The position numbers were made by a program, and so were the translations under genes. Positions 1 to 7,610 of a stretch of DNA of 64,000 nt are shown here, piece by piece. Positions within the stretch are counted from its first letter, which is position 1; every line of letters starts with the position of its first letter. This DNA comes from Salarchaeum japonicum (GTDB lineage: Archaea > Halobacteriota > Halobacteria > Halobacteriales > Halobacteriaceae). The notes beneath the pieces are model-generated. The model saw nothing but the letters and a program-made list of their open reading frames with translations, was not told the DNA's origin and made no database searches. The stretch spans positions 811,564 through 875,563 of the forward strand of contig NZ_CP085324.1 in assembly GCF_020614395.1 (NCBI RefSeq). Direction: 5' to 3'.

Positions 1-103
1 CGTCGACGACCCAGTACTCGACCTCGACGCTCCGACGGACGGGTTCCGCGTCCGCGGCCGCCCGCGTGCGTCCCCGTCCGCCACCGCCGCCGTGTCGTGA
101 CAT
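1..103 (-). CDS. Glutamate-cysteine ligase-like protein, N-terminal part (cut by window start)
   Basis: Only the first 34 codons are inside the window. They read from an ATG at 103 on the minus strand through a Gly/Arg-rich stretch to RRSVEVEYWVVD. That last motif resembles the start of haloarchaeal COG2170-type carboxylate-amine ligases (GshA-like), which couple glutamate to an amine or cysteine using ATP. No other ATG or GTG exists in this frame inside the window, so this start is the only visible choice. The Gly/Arg-rich leader of about 20 residues is unusual and could mean the true start is a rarer codon further in. The gene is divergent from purF across roughly 220 bp. Family assignment rests on one short motif and is tentative. 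Confidence 0.45.
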   Translation of the reverse strand, partial: MSRHGGGGGRGRTRAAADAEPVRRSVEVEYWVVD

Positions 104-230
104 ACGTTACCAGATAACACAATTGGCCGGAGTTCCAAGAACGCTTCGCCGACTCGGACGAAATCGCCCCGACTCCTGGATGTGCGTTCCCGGTTCGACG
201 CGCTCCGCGTACGCACGCCCGACTCACGTT

Positions 231-252
231 AGTATGCACGATAATGCATACT
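231..252. promoter_or_regulatory. Perfect 8-bp inverted repeat upstream of purF (candidate operator)
   Basis: AGTATGCA at 231-238 and TGCATACT at 245-252 form a perfect inverted repeat with a 6-nt spacer. It lies in the divergent intergenic region, about 45 bp upstream of the purF TATA-like box (295-301). The geometry suits a dimeric regulator acting on purF, the leftward ligase gene, or both. The regulator is unknown. An ATG falls inside the repeat but is not a credible start. Confidence 0.5.
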
Positions 253-294
253 ATTTGGTGGTGTTGGCGGCAACTGAGGCACAATCACGGGTGT

Positions 295-301
295 TTTTAT
301 C
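295..301 (+). promoter_or_regulatory. TATA-like box of purF
   Basis: TTTTTAT is centred about 27 bp upstream of the ATG at 325, the spacing of a leaderless haloarchaeal promoter. This favours 325 over the downstream ATG at 364 as the purF start. Confidence 0.45.
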
Positions 302-324
302 TGTGGATGATTCAAGAACTATCC

Positions 325-1794
325 ATGGAAGATGGCGCTGGCGCGAGCCGCCCCGCGACCGGAATGACCGAGAAGTGCGGCGTCGTCGGCATCAGTCTCG
401 CGGAGCGGGACGCCGCGCTCCCGACGTACTACGCGCTGTACGCGCTCCAGCACCGCGGCCAGGAGTCGGCGGGCATCGTCACCCACGACGGCTTCCAGCA
501 ACACCAGCACGTCGAGATGGGGCTCGTCGGAGACGCGTTCGACGAATCCGATATCGACGCCCTCACCGGAAGCACCGGCCTCGGACACGTCCGCTACCCC
601 ACCGAGGGAAGCCTCGATAAGTCCTGCGCGCAGCCGTTCTCCGTGTCGTTTCGCGGGGGCGCGCTCGGCCTGAGCCACAACGGCAACCTCGTGAACGCCG
701 ACGAGGTTCGGGACGAACTCGCGGCGACCGGCCACGCGTTCACGAGCGACGGCGACACCGAAGTCATCGCGCACGACATCGCGCGAAACCTCCTCGAAGC
801 CGACCTCGTCCGGGCCGTCAAGCGAACGATGGAGCGCATCCACGGCTCCTACGCGCTCACCATCATGCACGACGACACCGTGATGGGCGTCCGCGACCCC
901 GAAGGAAATCGTCCGCTCTGCATCGGCGAACTCGACGACGGCTACGTCATCACCTCCGAATCCGCCGCCATCGACACCCTCGGCGGCGACCTCGTCCGGG
1001 ACGTCCAGCCCGGCGAACTCGTCGTCCTCCACGAGGACGGCACGGGGTTCGACGCCTACCAGCTGTTCGAGCGCGACCGGAGCGCGCACTGCTTCTTCGA
1101 GTACGTCTACTTCGCGCGCCCCGACTCCGTCATCGACGACGAACTCGTCTACGAAGTCCGCCGGGATCTGGGCCGCGAACTCTGGGCGGAGTCCGGCGTG
1201 GACACCGACGTGGTGATGCCCGTCCCCGACTCCGGGCGCGCGTTCGCCTCGGGGTACTCGGACGCCGCGCACGAGGACGGCGCGAGCGTCGAGTTCGCGG
1301 AGGGCCTGATGAAGAACCGGTACGTCGGCCGGACGTTCATCATGCCCACCCAGGAGGCCCGCGAGCGCGCCGTCCGCCTGAAACTCAACCCCATCCGCTC
1401 GACCGTCGAGGGGAAGTCCGTGACCATCATCGACGACAGCATCGTCCGCGGCACGACCTCGAACCAGCTCGTCGAACTCGTGCGGGACGCGGGCGCGGAG
1501 GAAGTCCACGTCCGCATCGGCGCGCCCGCCATCCTCGCGCCCTGCTACATGGGCATCAACATGGCCACACGGGACGAACTCATCGCCGCCGACAAGAGCA
1601 CCGACGAAATCCGGGAGGAGATCGGCGCGGACAGCCTCTCCTACCTCTCCGTGGACGCCGTCGCGTCCGCCATCGGGAAACGCCGCGACGACCTCTGCCT
1701 CGGCTGCGTGACCGGCGAGTACCCCTACGACATCGACGGGGAGACGACCGACCGCGAGGTCGAACGCCCCGGGGTCGCGTCCGCCGACGACTGA
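325..1794 (+). CDS. purF: Amidophosphoribosyltransferase
   Basis: First committed enzyme of purine synthesis: PRPP and glutamine give phosphoribosylamine. The N-terminal class II glutaminase domain starts TEKCGVVG, with the catalytic Cys at residue 18 (residue 5 if the ATG at 364 is used). Either way a propeptide must be removed to free the Cys, as in the Bacillus-type enzyme. The PRPP loop VTIIDDSIVRGTTS is near residues 366-379. Four cysteines (HCFFEYVYF, APCYMG and CLGC) sit where the Bacillus enzyme holds its 4Fe-4S cluster, so an Fe-S, oxygen-sensitive form is likely. I chose 325 because it fits a leaderless promoter; 364 is the alternative. purD lies 18 kb away, unlinked. Confidence 0.95.
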   Translation: MEDGAGASRPATGMTEKCGVVGISLAERDAALPTYYALYALQHRGQESAGIVTHDGFQQHQHVEMGLVGDAFDESDIDALTGSTGLGHVRYPTEGSLDKSCAQPFSVSFRGGALGLSHNGNLVNADEVRDELAATGHAFTSDGDTEVIAHDIARNLLEADLVRAVKRTMERIHGSYALTIMHDDTVMGVRDPEGNRPLCIGELDDGYVITSESAAIDTLGGDLVRDVQPGELVVLHEDGTGFDAYQLFERDRSAHCFFEYVYFARPDSVIDDELVYEVRRDLGRELWAESGVDTDVVMPVPDSGRAFASGYSDAAHEDGASVEFAEGLMKNRYVGRTFIMPTQEARERAVRLKLNPIRSTVEGKSVTIIDDSIVRGTTSNQLVELVRDAGAEEVHVRIGAPAILAPCYMGINMATRDELIAADKSTDEIREEIGADSLSYLSVDAVASAIGKRRDDLCLGCVTGEYPYDIDGETTDREVERPGVASADD

Positions 1795-1839
1795 GCCGAG
1801 TCAGCCGGTTTTTTGCGGGCGGTCGCGCTACCCCGACGC

Positions 1840-2697
1840 GTGACCCGCGCCCTCCCACTCACCGCGCTCTGCATCGCCCTCGTCCTCGCCGGCTGCGGCG
1901 CGCCCGTCGCGGACACCAGCACCACCGCTCCGCGGCCGACGACCGCCGAGACGTCCGAACCGACCACAATCGAGACGACGACCGCGCCCACACCGACGAC
2001 GACCGACGGGACGGCCGCGCCCGCCGACGCCGACTATCCGCCGGGCGTCACCGCCGAGGGCGTCGAGAACGCTAGTCGCCTGCTCGACGCGCACGAGGCG
2101 TCCGTTGCGGCGCAGGGCGCGCACGCGGTCGCGCAGACGACCATCGACGGCGTCGTCCGCGGGGAGGCGTTCGGCCTCGTCTCCCAGTCGGTCGTGCGGT
2201 TCGCGCCGAACGGCACTCGCGTCTACTGGACGAACGCGGGCGTGAACTCGATCGGGAACGAGACGAGCGTGCAGGACACGCGGTACTACGCGAACGAGAC
2301 CGCGGTCGCGACCCGGGTCGTCCAGCGGGGGAACGCGACCGTGCGCGAGCGCAACCGCAGTGACCTCTACGACCGCGTGCTCCGGAACGCCGCGACCCAG
2401 CGCCGACTGCTCCAGTCAGCGCTCGCGAACGCCGACTACGCCGTGGCGGGCGCCGAGGAACGGAACGGCACGACCGTGACGACGCTCGTCGCGGAGAACG
2501 GCACGTACGACGGCGACCAGCCGGTGACGGCGTTCGACGCGACGCTCGAACTCTCCGAATCGGGGCGCGTGCTGTCGGTCACGCGGACGCGAACCCTCCG
2601 CACCGACGCGTCCGTCGAACACCACCGAACGACGGTGACGTGGCGGCCGGTCGCCCTCCCGGTGTCGCCGCCCGCGTGGACGCCGTGGCGTCAGTAG
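1840..2697 (+). CDS. Haloarchaeal lipoprotein (DUF7537-like family)
   Basis: A signal peptide with lipobox LAGC (Cys near residue 19) is followed by a Thr/Pro-rich linker, typical of haloarchaeal surface lipoproteins. The mature part opens with YPPGVTAEGVENA and ends in a beta-rich region closing with PPAWTPW. The same head and tail motifs occur in the proteins at 13501-14283 and 54675-55427, so this is one of three paralogues in the window. A LolA-like fold is possible but not shown. The GTG at 1840 is preferred over a TTG at 1813 because it gives a compact signal peptide and lies about 28 bp after a T-rich box. Its stop overlaps the stop of the convergent DUF420 gene by 7 bp. Confidence 0.75.
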   Translation: MTRALPLTALCIALVLAGCGAPVADTSTTAPRPTTAETSEPTTIETTTAPTPTTTDGTAAPADADYPPGVTAEGVENASRLLDAHEASVAAQGAHAVAQTTIDGVVRGEAFGLVSQSVVRFAPNGTRVYWTNAGVNSIGNETSVQDTRYYANETAVATRVVQRGNATVRERNRSDLYDRVLRNAATQRRLLQSALANADYAVAGAEERNGTTVTTLVAENGTYDGDQPVTAFDATLELSESGRVLSVTRTRTLRTDASVEHHRTTVTWRPVALPVSPPAWTPWRQ

Positions 2698-3248
2698 ACG
2701 ACGTACAGGAGGAGGTAGACGACGATGCCGAGGAAGAATGAGACGAGCCAGAGCGACGCCGCGACCCGGCCGACGCGCGCGTGCGGCGTCCCGGGGAGTT
2801 CCGCCACGGAGTGCGTGCCGGCGAGGACGAGCGCGTACACCACGAGCGGGACGCACACCATCGCGAGCGCCATGTGCACTATCAGCACCGGGAGGTAGAG
2901 GAACTGGTACACCGCGTCGGGGCCGCCGAACTCGGTGGTGCCGTGGACGACGAGCCGGTAGAGGTAGAGTGCGAGAAAGCCCGCGAACAACAGCGTGCTC
3001 GCGCCCATCAGCGCGCGGTGCCGGGTGAAGTCGCGGTTCCGGGCGGCCCGCCAGCCGAGCGCGATGGTGGCGATGGCGGTCGCGCTGATGAGCGCGTTCA
3101 GCGACGGAATCACGGACACCAACGGCTCGTAGGTCGGGAGGAGGCCGGCGGGAATCACGCCGCGCACCGCGGCGACGACCACCGCGAGCGCGAGCGCGCT
3201 CACCACGCCCGCGACTCCGACCGTGTGACGCCGAACGAACGACTGCAT
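2691..3248 (-). CDS. DUF420 family membrane protein
   Basis: 185 residues with about five hydrophobic segments (near 10-30, 42-65, 78-98, 115-145 and 160-183). The composition and spacing match the DUF420 (YozB/CtaM-like) family, which is often linked to haem-copper oxidase maturation in bacteria. No oxidase gene is visible nearby, so the role here is open. The segment VVHGTTEFGGPDAVYQFLYL has conserved polar residues within the membrane region. The gene converges on the lipoprotein gene with a 7-bp overlap of stop codons, and its start faces the tRNA-Leu(GAG) promoter. Confidence 0.8.
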   Translation of the reverse strand: MQSFVRRHTVGVAGVVSALALAVVVAAVRGVIPAGLLPTYEPLVSVIPSLNALISATAIATIALGWRAARNRDFTRHRALMGASTLLFAGFLALYLYRLVVHGTTEFGGPDAVYQFLYLPVLIVHMALAMVCVPLVVYALVLAGTHSVAELPGTPHARVGRVAASLWLVSFFLGIVVYLLLYVVY

Positions 3249-3368
3249 ACCCGTGCTTGCGTCGCCCGCGCCAAAACACTACCGTGCGGCCGTCCCGCAT
3301 TCGGCCCGTGAATCGTAGGGGTTTTATTATGGCCGCGGCTACGGTGGAGTGCAGCGAGATACGCGCGA

Positions 3369-3450
<82 letters not shown>

Positions 3451-3453
<3 letters not shown>

Positions 3454-3490
3454 TCGCACCGGACGGACACACCGTCCAACGCTGCGATGC
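3451..3490 (+). terminator. Nested palindrome at the 3' end of tRNA-Leu(GAG)
   Basis: GCATCGCA (3451-3458) pairs with TGCGATGC (3483-3490). Inside, GGACGG (3461-3466) pairs with CCGTCC (3472-3477) around an ACACA loop. The outer stem begins inside the last three bases of the tRNA, so folding would compete with the acceptor end. It may be a processing or termination signal. It resembles the palindromes found after other tRNAs and genes here. Confidence 0.5.
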
Positions 3491-3662
3491 ACGGTGATAT
3501 CCCCCTACCGGGACATCACCCACGCACAACTTACTGACGACGTAACACCGACCAGCCACGGTGTCGTGTGTCGGCGTGGTGGTCGGCGGCGGTGTCGTGT
3601 TTTGTCCGCGCTCGTGCCGGTAAGCGAGGTGTTAAAATGGGTAGTCCATCATAGGGGTGTGT

Positions 3663-4160
3663 ATGGCCAAGTATTCGACCGGTGGGTCCTCCGGTGGGGG
3701 ATCCAGTGGGTCCTGTGAGCTCTGCGGGACCTCGTCGGAGTCGTTGACGACGGCGAGCGTGGCGGGCGCGGAGTTGCAGGTGTGTTCGAGTTGCGCGAAC
3801 CTCGACGAGTCGTCGAAGACCGAGCGCGAGGTGTCGGAAGAACAGCAGCGTCGCAAGCAGGCGGCGCAGAACACGGCGCGGCAGTTCGACGCGGCGTCGG
3901 GCGATTCGACGCGCTGGGAGGAGGAGGGGACGAGCTACGAGGGCGACCAGCTTCCCTATCTGTCGTCGGATTACGGGCGGACGATTCAGAAGGCCCGGCA
4001 GGCGGAGGGCTTGCAGTTGGAGGAGTTGGCGGACGAACTGGACATCGACGAGAACGACCTGCTGGCGGTCGAGCAGGGGCGGGCGACGCGCGCGGGCGTC
4101 GGCGGGTCGCTCATCGCGAAACTGGAGGACAGGCTCGGCGTGGACGTGACGCAGGAGTAG
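3663..4160 (+). CDS. Multiprotein bridging factor aMBF1
   Basis: Archaeal homologue of MBF1, a cytosolic HTH protein linked to TBP or the ribosome. The N-terminal zinc ribbon has CELC (near residues 18-21) and CSSC. A charged linker of about 40 residues follows, then a Cro/C1-type HTH (DYGRTIQKARQAEGLQLEEL to about residue 160), typical in order and length. The ATG at 3663 is preferred to a GTG two codons earlier. A TATA-like TTAAAAT at about 3631-3637 is 28 bp upstream, suggesting a leaderless transcript. It is a single gene after tRNA-Leu. Confidence 0.9.
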   Translation: MAKYSTGGSSGGGSSGSCELCGTSSESLTTASVAGAELQVCSSCANLDESSKTEREVSEEQQRRKQAAQNTARQFDAASGDSTRWEEEGTSYEGDQLPYLSSDYGRTIQKARQAEGLQLEELADELDIDENDLLAVEQGRATRAGVGGSLIAKLEDRLGVDVTQE

Positions 4161-4247
4161 TTCTCGCGGCGCGTACGCTGGCGCAGTGCTGAGTAGTCGC
4201 GGGTGCGGAACCCGGCGTTTTTTCTCGTCTTCCGGCGAGTATTGCGT

Positions 4248-5375
4248 ATGGAGCTCTCTGCGGAGCAGGAGGCGATTCGGGAGGTCGCGCGCGAGGTGGC
4301 CGAGGCGGAACTCGCGCCGGTGGCGGCGGAGGCCGACCGGACGGAGTCGTTCCCGGAGGACGTGTGGGACACGCTCGGCGACCTCGATTTGACGGCGATG
4401 ACGGTGCCCGAGGAGTACGGGGGGCTGGACGTGGAGAAACTCACGTACAGCGTGGTGAACGAGGAGTTGGCGTACGGGATGCTGTCGGTGGCGACGGCGC
4501 TGTCCGTGCACTGTCTCGCCACGTCCTGTCTGGCGGAGTTCGGGAACGAGGCCCAGAAAGAGCGCTGGCTCCCGGAGATGGCTGAGGGGCGTCCGGTGGG
4601 CGCGTTCGCGCTCTCGGAACCGCAGGCGGGGTCGAACCCGGCGGGGATGGAGACGGAGGCGCGCCGGGAGGGCGACGAGTACGTCATCAACGGCACGAAG
4701 CAGTGGATCACGAACGGCGAGCGCTCGGGCGTCGTCATCCTGTTCGCGAAGACCGACCGGAGCGACCCGGGGAGCGTCACGCAGTTCGTCGTGCCGAAGG
4801 ACACCGACGGCCTCTCAGTCGGCCCGCGCGAGGACAAACTCGGCCTGCGCGCGAGCGACACGACGACGCTGACGTTCGACGACGCCCGCATCCCCGCCGA
4901 GTACCGGTTGACGCCGGAGGGCGAGGGGTTGTCGGCGGCGCTCCACATCCTCACGGGCGGCCGCGTCGGCATCGCGTCGCAGGCGGTCGGACTCGCGCAG
5001 GCCGCGCTCGACGACGCGGTCGCGTACGCGAACGACCGCGAGCAGTTCGACCAGCCGATCGGCCAGTTCGGGAGCATCCGGGAGAAGATAGCGGAGATGC
5101 GAACCGAACTCCAGGCCTCTCGGCTCCTCTGCCGGGACGCGGCGGCGAAGGCCGACCGCGGCGAGAACTACCAGGCGGCGGCGGCGATGGCGAAGTACCA
5201 CGCGAGCGAGGCCGCCGTCGACATCACGAACGAGGCCGTCCAGATTCACGGCGGCTACGGCTACACGACGGACTTCGACGTGGAGCGCTACTACCGGGAC
5301 GCGAAGATAACGACCATCTACGAGGGCACCTCCGAGATTCAGAAGGAGGTCATCGCCCGCGGCCTCCTCGACTAA
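4248..5375 (+). CDS. Acyl-CoA dehydrogenase
   Basis: 375 residues with the full ACAD layout: helical N-terminal domain (MELSAEQEAIREVAREVAEA), central beta domain with FALSEPQAGSNP and WITNG, and helical C-terminal domain ending IYEGTSEIQKEVIARGLLD. The Glu in YEGTSEIQ is the usual catalytic base position. It is an FAD flavoprotein catalysing the first step of fatty or amino-acid-derived acyl-CoA oxidation; substrate chain length cannot be read from sequence. A T-rich box about 28 bp before the ATG supports the start. Its TAA overlaps the next ATG by one base (TAATG), so it is likely co-transcribed with the HAD gene. Confidence 0.93.
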   Translation: MELSAEQEAIREVAREVAEAELAPVAAEADRTESFPEDVWDTLGDLDLTAMTVPEEYGGLDVEKLTYSVVNEELAYGMLSVATALSVHCLATSCLAEFGNEAQKERWLPEMAEGRPVGAFALSEPQAGSNPAGMETEARREGDEYVINGTKQWITNGERSGVVILFAKTDRSDPGSVTQFVVPKDTDGLSVGPREDKLGLRASDTTTLTFDDARIPAEYRLTPEGEGLSAALHILTGGRVGIASQAVGLAQAALDDAVAYANDREQFDQPIGQFGSIREKIAEMRTELQASRLLCRDAAAKADRGENYQAAAAMAKYHASEAAVDITNEAVQIHGGYGYTTDFDVERYYRDAKITTIYEGTSEIQKEVIARGLLD

Positions 5376-5890
5376 TGGACGGCGTCGTCTACGACCTGGA
5401 CGGCACGCTCGTCTCCCTTCCCGTGGACTGGCGGGCGGTGACGGCCGACGTCCGCGCGCTCCTCGACGCTGCGGGCGTGAACGCCGCCGAGTACGCGACG
5501 TGGGGACTGCTGGACGCCGCCGAGTCCGCGGGCGTCGGCGACGAGGCCGAGCGAATCATCAGCGAGTACGAACGCGAGGGCGCGAAAACGGCCGAACGCC
5601 TCCCGTTGGCGGACGAACTCGCCGGGAGCGACGTTCCCGTGGCGGTGTGTTCGCTGAACTGCGAGGCCGCCTGCCGGGTCGCCCTCTCGCGCCACGGCCT
5701 GCTCGACAGCGTCGAAACCGTCGTCGGCCGGGATTCGGTCGCGGAGCGCAAACCTCACCCGGAGCCGCTGCGGGCGGCGGTGCGCGCGCTCGGCGTTCCC
5801 CCGGAGCGCGTGGTGTTCGTCGGTGACGCCGAACGCGACGAGGAGACCGCTCGCCGCGCGGGCACCGACTTCCGTTACGTCGAGGACTGA
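5375..5890 (+). CDS. HAD family hydrolase (phosphatase)
   Basis: 171-residue Rossmannoid HAD hydrolase. Motif I is DLDGT at residues 7-11, motif II CSLNCEA, motif III the Lys of ERKPHPEP, and motif IV VFVGDAERDEETA. A small cap of about 55 residues follows motif I, as in phosphoglycolate phosphatase-like members. The substrate is unknown. It starts one base inside the acyl-CoA dehydrogenase stop, implying translational coupling. Its 3' end overlaps the convergent DUF5822 gene by 16 bp. Confidence 0.85.
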   Translation: MDGVVYDLDGTLVSLPVDWRAVTADVRALLDAAGVNAAEYATWGLLDAAESAGVGDEAERIISEYEREGAKTAERLPLADELAGSDVPVAVCSLNCEAACRVALSRHGLLDSVETVVGRDSVAERKPHPEPLRAAVRALGVPPERVVFVGDAERDEETARRAGTDFRYVED

Positions 5891-6147
5891 AGCGCTTGCT
5901 TTCGCGCGTAGAAGAAGACGGGGACGGCGGTGAGAATCCAGACGACAGCGCCGACCCGTACGGCGAACATCGCCATCGACGCCCACGTTCTGAGGTCGGT
6001 GAACACGGAGAGCAGCGCGACGACGGGCGCGCCGACGACGATGGTGAGGACGAACGTCGTCTGCATCACCCACGCGTAATCCACGCCCTCGGTCTCGTGC
6101 GTCTCGACGCGCTCTGGCACACTCCTATTCTCGACGCGTGCCCGCAT
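5875..6147 (-). CDS. DUF5822 family small membrane protein
   Basis: 90 residues. A polar N-terminus is followed by VDYAWVMQTTFVLTIVVGAP and a second hydrophobic segment, giving two predicted membrane helices and a short KQALQSST tail. It matches the haloarchaeal DUF5822 pattern as I recall it; function is unknown. An upstream in-frame start 48 bp earlier is possible, but the ATG at 6147 gives the usual length. The 3' end overlaps the HAD gene on the other strand. It is divergent from panB. Confidence 0.75.
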   Translation of the reverse strand: MRARVENRSVPERVETHETEGVDYAWVMQTTFVLTIVVGAPVVALLSVFTDLRTWASMAMFAVRVGAVVWILTAVPVFFYARKQALQSST

Positions 6148-6203
6148 AAACCCCGCTCTTCCGGTTCGGAAACGCTTACCGGCCTGCTCGCGCATCTCGA
6201 CGT

Positions 6204-7016
6204 ATGCCGACCGTTCAGGACATCCGTCGGAAGGCGGGCGACGAGCCGATAACCATGCTCACGGCGTACGACGCGCCCACCGCGGCCGCCGTCGAAGCCG
6301 CGGGTCTCGACATGGTGCTCGTCGGGGACAGCATGGGGAACGCCGTGATGGGCTACGACTCCACGCTCCCCGTGACGATGGACGACGTGGTCAGTCGAAC
6401 CGGCGCGGTCGCGCGCGCGACCGAGGACACGCTCGTCGTCGCCGACATGCCATTCCTCAGTTTCGGCGCGAGCGAGGAGGCGAGCGTCGAGAACGCCGGC
6501 CGCCTCCTCAAGGACGCGGGCGCGCAGGCCGTGAAACTCGAATGCGGAGAGCACACCGTCGAACTGACCGACACCCTCACCTCGCTCGGCATCCCCGTGA
6601 TGGCTCACCTCGGCCTCACCCCCCAGCACGTCAACCAACTCGGCGGCTACACCCGCCAGGGAACCACCGAGGACACCGCGAGCGAAATCCTCCGCCTCGC
6701 CGAAGCCCACGCGGACGCCGGCGCGTTCAGCCTCGTCCTCGAACACGTCCCCGCGAACGTCGCCGCCCAAATCACCGACGCCATCGACATCCCCACCATC
6801 GGCATCGGTGCCGGCCCCGACACCGACGGCCAGGTGCTCGTCGTCACCGACGTGCTCGGGATGACCGACTGGAGTCCGCCCTTCGCCAAACAGTACGGCG
6901 ACCTCAAGGCGGAGATGGAGTCCGCCATCGCCGAGTACAAGCAGGACGTCGAGAACGGCGACTTCCCCGCGAGCGAACACAGCCACACCGCAGACGACCT
7001 CGACGACCTCTACTAA
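6204..7016 (+). CDS. panB: 3-methyl-2-oxobutanoate hydroxymethyltransferase
   Basis: Ketopantoate hydroxymethyltransferase, the first step of pantoate/CoA synthesis (ketoisovalerate plus methylene-tetrahydropterin). It is a 270-residue TIM barrel, the usual family length. Metal and substrate motifs are visible: MLTAYDAPTA, VLVGDSMGN, VVADMPFLSF, VKLECGE and MAHLGLTPQ. Its stop codon runs directly into a CCCAC-hairpin element (7017-7125). A pantoate kinase or phosphopantothenate synthetase is not in the window. Confidence 0.95.
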   Translation: MPTVQDIRRKAGDEPITMLTAYDAPTAAAVEAAGLDMVLVGDSMGNAVMGYDSTLPVTMDDVVSRTGAVARATEDTLVVADMPFLSFGASEEASVENAGRLLKDAGAQAVKLECGEHTVELTDTLTSLGIPVMAHLGLTPQHVNQLGGYTRQGTTEDTASEILRLAEAHADAGAFSLVLEHVPANVAAQITDAIDIPTIGIGAGPDTDGQVLVVTDVLGMTDWSPPFAKQYGDLKAEMESAIAEYKQDVENGDFPASEHSHTADDLDDLY

Positions 7017-7125
7017 CCCACCTTTTTACTGTGAGGGGTCGCTCCGCGACCCCTCCAGTAAAAACCTGGAGGGAAAAGGCCGGTCGCCTCCGGCGACCGG
7101 TGAACGGCGCATCGGAGATGCGCCG
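7017..7125 (+). repeat. Three-hairpin 3' element A after panB
   Basis: It begins CCCAC immediately after the panB TAA. Hairpin 1 (7023-7064): TTTTTACTG pairs with CAGTAAAAA and GAGGGGTCGC with GCGACCCCTC, about 19 bp in all with one bulged T. The linker CCTGGAGGGAAAA is at 7065-7077. Hairpin 2 (7080-7100) is CCGGTCGCC-TCC-GGCGACCGG. TGAA follows, then hairpin 3 (7105-7125), CGGCGCATC-GGA-GATGCGCCG. The same architecture with different stems occurs at 35799-35908. From 7126 to about 7325 I see no gene; the cdc48 operon promoter follows. Confidence 0.8.
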
Positions 7126-7328
7126 ACAGACAGCTCGTTCTATTCTCTTCTACCGTCGTCTCGGGCGAGCGCGGTCGGTGGAACTACCCCGTGGTGAGTG
7201 CTGGTGGCGATGGCGTTTAGGTCGGGGCGCGTGTACGTTGCGGTACGCAGTCGCTCCCCGGCGAGTGTGAACCGCAATTCTACCGTTAGTCGAAAACCGC
7301 CGCCCGTACCACCCACGCTGTAGGAAGC

Positions 7329-7360
7329 TTTAAATACTTAGCGTCCTAACTATGGGTTAG
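7329..7360 (+). promoter_or_regulatory. Hsp20-like/cdc48 promoter with CTAAC-N5-GTTAG motif
   Basis: A strong TATA box TTTAAATA (7329-7336) precedes the ATG at 7362 by about 29 bp, implying a leaderless transcript. The inverted repeat CTAAC (7346-7350), TATGG, GTTAG (7356-7360) covers the expected transcription start. The same CTAAC-N5-GTTAG consensus is what I recall for the heat-shock repressor HSR1 of Archaeoglobus fulgidus, whose own operon includes hsp20 and cdc48. Confidence 0.7.
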
Positions 7361-7361
7361 C

Positions 7362-7610
7362 ATGAACGAACGAACCTCCGTCAGCGAGAGCGGCACGATG
7401 GTCCGTCGCTACGACTACGACGACCGGACCGTGGTCGCCGCCGACCTCGGCACGAGCGCCGACGGCGTCTCCGTGGACGTCGTGGACGGCACGGCCATCC
7501 TCGTCGATGAGACCGGCGAGCGCCGCCAGCGCGAGTTCGACGTCCCCGCGGGCGACGTGGCGAAAGCAACTATTACGAACGGCGTCGTCACCGTCGAGGT
7601 GGAACGATGA
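7362..7610 (+). CDS. Short Hsp20-like (alpha-crystallin-type) protein
   Basis: 82 residues. The pattern [46 protein letters not shown] matches the later beta-strands of an alpha-crystallin domain, especially the NGVVTVEV strand. It is shorter than a normal small heat-shock protein and lacks an IxI tail. The last four bases overlap the cdc48 start (ATGA), so the two are translationally coupled. Gene order and the promoter motif mirror the HSR1-hsp20-cdc48 operon of Archaeoglobus, without the regulator gene. Likely role: small chaperone or Cdc48-linked factor; this is inference. Confidence 0.65.
   Translation: MNERTSVSESGTMVRRYDYDDRTVVAADLGTSADGVSVDVVDGTAILVDETGERRQREFDVPAGDVAKATITNGVVTVEVER

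Noticed and set aside
3494-3718. A 74-codon plus-strand frame before aMBF1
   Set aside because: It overlaps the aMBF1 start in another frame, spans its promoter, and has no recognisable features.
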